From: an uncultured Blautia sp.
GTDB lineage: Bacteria; Bacillota; Clostridia; Lachnospirales; Lachnospiraceae
Direction of reading: 5' to 3'
Assembly: GCA_934394595.1 (NCBI GenBank)
Contig: CAKRRX010000026.1
Span: forward strand, 1 to 26,325
DNA: 26,325 bases
Shown: positions 22,883 through 26,325 of the stretch, one piece after another
Numbering within the stretch: the first letter of the stretch is position 1
Layout: each line of letters opens with the position of its first letter
Position numbers and translations under genes: made by a program
The notes under the pieces: model-generated
Told to the model about the DNA's origin: nothing
The model's input: only the letters and a program-made list of their open reading frames with translations
Databases searched by the model: none

Positions 22883-23530
22883 TTATTTGTCAATATGTTC
22901 TTTCCTGTATTGGCTCAGATTATAAGACAGTGCCATCAGACTTTCGGAGAGATGAACATTTTCCACGATCACATCCTCTGGAGCGTCAAGATCTGTATGT
23001 GCAAAATTCCAGATTGCCTTGATTCCATTCTCGATGAGAACCTTGGCCATCTCCTTAGCCTTGTTCTTCGGCAGTGTCAAAATAGCGATCTCTACCTGAT
23101 TTTCTCTGATAAATTCCGGAAGATGGCCGATCATCTGAATCTCAATTCCTCGAACGGAGATTCCTTCCAGAACCGGATTTACGTCAAAAATCCCCACAAG
23201 ACGAAATCCTCTTTTCTCAAAGTCCCCATAATTGGCAAGTGCCTGTCCCAGATTACCTGCGCCAAGAATGATCATAGGATGAATGGTGTCCAGCCCTAAG
23301 ATCTTACCAATTTCTGTATAAAGATACTCTACATTATATCCGTAGCCCTGCTGTCCAAAGCCTCCGAAATTATTTAAATCCTGACGAATCTGTGATGCAG
23401 TCACATGCATTTTCTTGCTAAGGTCATTGGAAGATATACGTTCAACCTTCTCTTCCATCAGTTCCCCCAGATAGCGATAATACCTTGGCAGTCTCTTGAT
23501 CACTGCCTTTGAGATTTCTTTCGCCTCCAA
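22883..23530 (-). CDS. rex: Redox-sensing transcriptional repressor Rex
   Basis: 215 residues, the usual length. The N-terminal winged helix (about 1-75) has KRLPRYYRYLGEL and the recognition helix HVTASQIRQDLNNFGGFGQQGYGYNVEYL. The NADH-binding Rossmann domain has IILGAGNLGQALANY (about 88-101), DVNP (acidic residue at the end of strand 2), and VEIAILTLPK. The C-terminal NFAHTDLDAPEDVIVENVHLSESL completes it. Rex senses the NADH/NAD+ ratio: it binds operators when NADH is low and leaves them when NADH is high, controlling fermentation and NADH-recycling genes. AAGGAGGAG sits 6 bases before ATG 23528-23530. The promoter is a perfect consensus (23625-23653), with no obvious Rex operator. Confidence 0.97.
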   Translation of the reverse strand: MEAKEISKAVIKRLPRYYRYLGELMEEKVERISSNDLSKKMHVTASQIRQDLNNFGGFGQQGYGYNVEYLYTEIGKILGLDTIHPMIILGAGNLGQALANYGDFEKRGFRLVGIFDVNPVLEGISVRGIEIQMIGHLPEFIRENQVEIAILTLPKNKAKEMAKVLIENGIKAIWNFAHTDLDAPEDVIVENVHLSESLMALSYNLSQYRKEHIDK

Positions 23531-23624
23531 AATGTTCTCCTCCTTGTTTCCGCTGCCTGCGCTTTCCGCAATAATACTTCACAAAACCCTACCCGTAAGC
23601 GGCAGCCCGCATAACACTATGTCA

Positions 23625-23653
23625 ATTATACCTAAATGTTATTTTCTTGTCAA
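23625..23653 (-). promoter_or_regulatory. Perfect consensus sigma-A promoter of rex
   Basis: Minus strand: -35 TTGACA (23648-23653), 17-base spacer, -10 TATAAT (23625-23630); all 12 bases match the consensus. Predicted leader about 85-90 bases. Confidence 0.9.
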
Positions 23654-23728
23654 TTAAACTTGTGCAGAATTTACATAATTTTGCTATTTTATCTGCCAAA
23701 CAAAAAAAGAACTGTTATCTGTAGACAA

Positions 23729-23744
23729 GTCGCCTGCTGGCGAC
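23729..23744. other. Small GC-rich hairpin between the MFS terminator and the rex promoter
   Basis: GTCGCC-(TGCT)-GGCGAC, 6-bp perfect stem with a 4-nt loop. On the minus strand it follows the MFS terminator; its role is unclear. Apart from this, the terminator and the rex promoter, the gap 23531-23818 holds nothing I recognise. Confidence 0.4.
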
Positions 23745-23757
23745 ATCAACTATATAC

Positions 23758-23781
23758 AAAAGGCTCCCACAGGAGCCTTTT
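23758..23781 (-). terminator. Terminator of the MFS gene
   Basis: AAAAGGCTCC-(CACA)-GGAGCCTTTT, 10-bp perfect stem with a 4-nt loop and flanking A/T runs, so it can act in both directions. It is 37 bases downstream of the MFS stop. Confidence 0.85.
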
Positions 23782-23818
23782 AGTTTATGTAAAACAATAT
23801 CAAATAATGCCTCTTCGG

Positions 23819-25003
23819 TCAGTATTGCTTCTCCACCTTCACCTTTCCCAACAGAAAAACCATCACAAGCAGTACCGCGGGAAAAATCAGACCAGCGCCC
23901 ATACCGACGCGGATATTGTCTCCGGCGTTCTGAGTGACACGGCCCACGATTCCAGGACCAATGCTGCCTCCAAGGTCTCCAGCCATGGCAAGAAGGGCGA
24001 ACATGGCGGTTCCACCTGCGGGGAATTTCTTAGAGGAAATACTGATAGTGCCAGGCCACATGATTCCAACAGAAAATCCGCAGACAATACAGCCGATCAG
24101 TCCTGCTGCCGGATTGGAACACAGGGAAGCAAGAAGATAACAGATCACGCACAAAATTCCGGATCCTGCCATAAATTTCATGAGATCCATCTTATCTCCA
24201 TATTTTCCAAAGATCACACGGCTGATTCCCATCACGATGGCAAACATACAGGGGCCAGCCAGGTCTCCGATGGTCTTGGACAGTCCAAGCGCCGCCTCAG
24301 CATAGGCTGAAGCCCACTGGGACATGGACAGCTCTGATGCGCCGGAACACACCATCAGACACACAGCGATCCAGAACACCGGCTTGCGAAACAGCTCCCC
24401 AATCTTCATTCCTTCCCCTTCGTCTACCAAATGCTCGATGGGACAGGTAGCAAAATTGTAAACATTGATGGCTGGAACGATTGCCCACAAAACAGCAAGC
24501 CATTTCCAGCTGTCCATTCCGAAAACTGCGAAAAACAAGGTGGAAACTGCAATGGTTCCCACGGAGCCCCAACAGTAGAAGGAATGAAGAAGGCTCATGG
24601 TTGCCTCTTTGTTCTCAAAGGGACAGGCTTCCACAATAGGACTGCAAAGCACCTCGATCAGTCCGCTTCCAACGGCATATATAATAACACTGATGATAAT
24701 TCCTATAAAAGGATCCGGCAAAAGATCCGGAAGAAATGCCAGCCCCACCAGCCCTAAAGCGGAACTGATCTCAGATGTCACAATGCACACACGATATCCG
24801 ATTTTGTCCACAAACCGGGCGCAAAACAGATCGATCAGCAGCTGGGTAAAGAAAAAGCAGGTAGAGATCATGGCGATGTTTCCAAGGGAAATATGGTAAT
24901 CTGTGTGAAATTTCAGGAACAGCAGCGGCGCAAAATTAGCTGCTATAGCCTGGGTAATAAAGCCCAGATAACAGGCTCGTTTGGTTTTCTGGTAATTTGG
25001 CAT
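23819..25003 (-). CDS. Major facilitator superfamily transporter
   Basis: 394 residues with about 12 hydrophobic segments in two halves, joined by a hydrophilic loop near residues 190-205 (CPIEHLVDEGEGMKIGELFRK). Features: DKIGYRV (a form of the D-R/K-x-G motif A after TM2) and, in the second half, FGKYGDKMDLMK (motif A-like). The GSGLIEVLCSPIVEACP and ASELSMSQWASAYAEAALG segments resemble the FucP/glucose-galactose type sugar permeases. Substrate is unknown; a sugar is the most likely. AAGGAG lies 8 bases before ATG 25001-25003. It is divergent from an AraC regulator, which probably controls it. Confidence 0.85.
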   Translation of the reverse strand: MPNYQKTKRACYLGFITQAIAANFAPLLFLKFHTDYHISLGNIAMISTCFFFTQLLIDLFCARFVDKIGYRVCIVTSEISSALGLVGLAFLPDLLPDPFIGIIISVIIYAVGSGLIEVLCSPIVEACPFENKEATMSLLHSFYCWGSVGTIAVSTLFFAVFGMDSWKWLAVLWAIVPAINVYNFATCPIEHLVDEGEGMKIGELFRKPVFWIAVCLMVCSGASELSMSQWASAYAEAALGLSKTIGDLAGPCMFAIVMGISRVIFGKYGDKMDLMKFMAGSGILCVICYLLASLCSNPAAGLIGCIVCGFSVGIMWPGTISISSKKFPAGGTAMFALLAMAGDLGGSIGPGIVGRVTQNAGDNIRVGMGAGLIFPAVLLVMVFLLGKVKVEKQY

Positions 25004-25181
25004 GATTGGTTCTCCTTTTTTCTTCTTTGAAGAAGATTTTTATTGGATTATATAATATTTGAACGTATTTTTCATTGGATTATTTTTACTTTTTATTGTA
25101 TAATATCGTAAAACAGAACGTACAAATTATGGATATGATTTTTAGGGGCGTATTATAATCTAGTCTGAGGATAAACAAGAC
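25004..25181. promoter_or_regulatory. Divergent MFS/AraC control region with repeated operator-like motifs
   Basis: ATTGGATTAT occurs twice in the same direction (25042-25051 and 25074-25083), 32 bases apart, about three helical turns. A related block begins TTTTTATTG and ends TATAATAT at 25037-25058 and 25090-25106 (the second lacks GATTA). GAACGTA occurs at 25061-25067 and 25116-25122. Candidate -10 boxes: TATAAT at 25099-25104 (plus), 25154-25159 (plus) and 25047-25052 (minus). AraC-family proteins often bind such direct repeats. Which repeat is the operator is unproven. Confidence 0.6.
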
Positions 25182-26084
25182 ATGAAAAAAAACAACGTAT
25201 ATACAAAAATTATTACCGACGAGAATTTAATGGAGACCCAGTTCCATGGAAGCCCGGACTATCCATTTCGCTACTATTACGAGCATTTAGCCCAGTTTGA
25301 TTTTAACTGCATAGACTGGCACTGGCATACGGAGCTGGAATTTGTGTATGTTCAATCTGGGACCGTAACTGTATGGATCGGGGAAAAACAGCTGGATCTT
25401 CCTGCGGACAGCGGTATTTTTATCAACTCCAAATTGCTTCACCGTTTTTCCTCTCCTGTGGATGCTGTCATTCCAAACTTTCTCTGTATGCCCTCCTTCC
25501 TTGCGGCTACAGACAGCTATATCTACCAACACTATGTGAAACCAATTATTTCTTCTAATATTCCTTTTTGGATTTTTCGCAGGGAGGTCTCCTGGCAGAA
25601 CAAGGTTCTGGATCTTATAAGGCAGATTATTTCTGCGCAGATTTCCAGTTCTTCCAGCCATCTTTTAACCTCTGCCCTTATGCAGCAGCTCTGGCTGGAA
25701 ATATACGAACATACAGATCTTTCCTCCACACTGGAAGTCACTGGACAGTTCTCTGTAAACCGTGCAAGACTCCAGCTGATGATGCAGTTTATTCACGAAA
25801 ATTACAAAAAAAATCTTTCCCTGGATGATATTGCTGCACAGGCTATGATCAGCAAAAGCTCTACCCTAAATCTTTTTCGGAATCACCTGCATATCACACC
25901 GGTCAATTATCTCATAAACTATCGTCTGAAACAGGCTGCCCTACTGCTTTCCCATACAGAGAAAAAAATCAGCACCATTTCAGCCGAAACAGGTTTTCAC
26001 AATGTAGATTATTTTTGCAAAATCTTCAAAAAGCACTACCAGGTGACACCTGGGGAATATCGGGAGAAAAAGCGGGATAAATAA
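25182..26084 (+). CDS. AraC-family transcriptional regulator with N-terminal cupin
   Basis: 300 residues. The N-terminal half is a cupin-type sensor (WHWHTELEFVYVQSGTVTVWIGEKQLDLPADSGIFINSKLLHRF), with histidines that could bind metal or ligand. The C-terminal half has two helix-turn-helix motifs of the AraC type: NLSLDDIAAQAMISKSSTLNLFRNHLHITPVNYLINYRLKQA and ISTISAETGFHNVDYFCKIFKKHYQVTPGEYR. It probably senses a small molecule and activates the divergent MFS gene. The start ATG 25182 has GAGG about 11 bases upstream, a little far, but no better start exists. The effector is not predictable. Weak hairpin at 26107-26137 may terminate it. Confidence 0.93.
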   Translation: MKKNNVYTKIITDENLMETQFHGSPDYPFRYYYEHLAQFDFNCIDWHWHTELEFVYVQSGTVTVWIGEKQLDLPADSGIFINSKLLHRFSSPVDAVIPNFLCMPSFLAATDSYIYQHYVKPIISSNIPFWIFRREVSWQNKVLDLIRQIISAQISSSSSHLLTSALMQQLWLEIYEHTDLSSTLEVTGQFSVNRARLQLMMQFIHENYKKNLSLDDIAAQAMISKSSTLNLFRNHLHITPVNYLINYRLKQAALLLSHTEKKISTISAETGFHNVDYFCKIFKKHYQVTPGEYREKKRDK

Positions 26085-26106
26085 CTGCTGCTTTGATTTG
26101 TAATAA

Positions 26107-26137
26107 ACTGAAATACAGAAATACTATATTTTTCAGT
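26107..26137 (+). terminator. Possible weak terminator after the AraC gene
   Basis: ACTGAAA (26107-26113) and TTTCAGT (26131-26137), 7-bp stem with a long loop. Weak, uncertain. Confidence 0.3.
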
Positions 26138-26192
26138 GCTTTCATGGGATTGCTTGTGCATACTTACAAATTTTTGCAAAATTTTTTCAATT

Positions 26193-26234
26193 TTGACAAT
26201 TGTTATTTCAAAAACTTTTATTTTCAAGTATAAT
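26193..26234 (+). promoter_or_regulatory. Promoter(s) of the ATP-binding cassette gene
   Basis: Two overlapping options: TTGACA (26193-26198), 17 bases, TTTTAT (26216-26221); or TTTCAA (26206-26211), 17 bases, TATAAT (26229-26234). In the second the transcript would begin inside the 23-nt repeat at 26236-26258. Confidence 0.6.
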
Positions 26235-26235
26235 G

Positions 26236-26258
26236 ATATGATGATATCAGGGGCAAAA
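26236..26258 (+). repeat. 23-nt repeat, copy 2 (same as 8609-8631)
   Basis: Identical to 8609-8631. Here it falls between a TATAAT box (26229-26234) and the GGAGG ribosome binding site, so it would form the 5' end of the ATP-binding cassette mRNA. Confidence 0.8.
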
Positions 26259-26268
26259 GGAGGAAATT

Positions 26269-26325
26269 ATGATATTAGCATGTCAGAGCATCTGCAAATC
26301 CTTTGGTGAAAAAGTGATTCTGCAG
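26269..26325 (+). CDS. ATP-binding cassette protein, N-terminus only (ABC-F-like)
   Basis: 19 codons visible, running off the right edge. It begins MILACQSICKSFGEKVILQ. The SICKSFGEKVIL stretch is the usual start of ABC ATPase domains (strand 1 with a KSFG-like motif), and the lack of any membrane or signal sequence plus the isolated start fits soluble ABC-F translation factors. The Walker A motif is beyond the edge. GGAGG lies 5 bases before ATG 26269-26271. Other ABC ATPases remain possible. Confidence 0.6.
   Translation, partial: MILACQSICKSFGEKVILQ

Noticed and set aside
22083..22925. A 280-codon plus-strand open frame.
   Set aside because: Antisense to nnr and the 3' end of rex; Cys/His/Phe-rich composition typical of reverse-strand reading.
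1..26325. tRNA or rRNA genes, CRISPR arrays, insertion sequences, integrases or prophage genes.
   Set aside because: None found by reading both strands; no cloverleaf, spaced repeat array or transposase-like frame was seen.

Overview
The window looks like a chromosomal segment of a spore-forming, anaerobic Firmicute, most probably a member of the Lachnospiraceae. The reasons are the gene families present (YqfC/YqfD sporulation pair, NfnA/NfnB, Rex, YebC, a TepA-like ClpP relative, an alr-mazF pair), strong GGAGG ribosome binding sites, consensus sigma-A promoters in AT-rich gaps, and dense co-directional operons. The genus cannot be fixed from the sequence alone. Almost all genes are on the minus strand. 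Only an aminotransferase, an AraC regulator and the first codons of an ABC protein are on the plus strand. I see no tRNA, rRNA, CRISPR, insertion sequence or phage gene.

Layout, left to right. (1) 1-2622, minus: a PilZ (c-di-GMP-binding) protein, a membrane-anchored protein with a TasA/camelysin-like outer domain, a roughly 265-base structured leader, and a secreted protein with a SipW-type signal peptide that runs off the left edge. This is the most unusual part of the window: it suggests a c-di-GMP-linked surface or matrix-fibre system. (2) 2663-5846, minus: dus, a DUF2284 metal-binding protein, yqfC and yqfD, ending at a hairpin. (3) 5927-6469: mscL, whose product carries a C-terminal zinc ribbon, transcribed divergently from the aminotransferase at 6586-7743. 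(4) 7755-12477, minus: uppP-ftsK, then a Dabb-domain gene and rlmH, ending at a terminator shared with the aminotransferase. (5) 12595-13943: a secreted Ig-like (BIG_2) protein. (6) 14055-16553: nfnA-nfnB, an electron-bifurcating ferredoxin/NAD(H)/NADP(H) enzyme. (7) 16603-19566: CNNM/CBS membrane protein, yebC and a ClpP-like protease from one strong promoter, with an SD-masking hairpin in front of the protease gene. (8) 19609-23653: rex, nnr (NAD(P)H-hydrate repair), alr and mazF, with a perfect consensus promoter in front of rex. (9) 23758-26084: an MFS transporter divergent from an AraC regulator; the gap between them holds repeated operator-like motifs. (10) 26193-26325: promoter and first 19 codons of an ATP-binding cassette protein.

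Taken together, most of the window is core physiology: redox balance (Nfn, Rex, Nnr), envelope and spore functions (UppP, FtsK/SpoIIIE, Alr, YqfC/D), and RNA modification (Dus, RlmH). The less ordinary signals are the PilZ/TasA-like cluster and its structured leader, a 23-nt perfect repeat shared by two distant intergenic regions, the masked ribosome binding site of the ClpP-like gene, a MazF toxin without a neighbouring antitoxin, and the repeat-rich MFS/AraC control region. RNA structures were folded by eye and start sites were chosen from ribosome binding sites; no database was searched.
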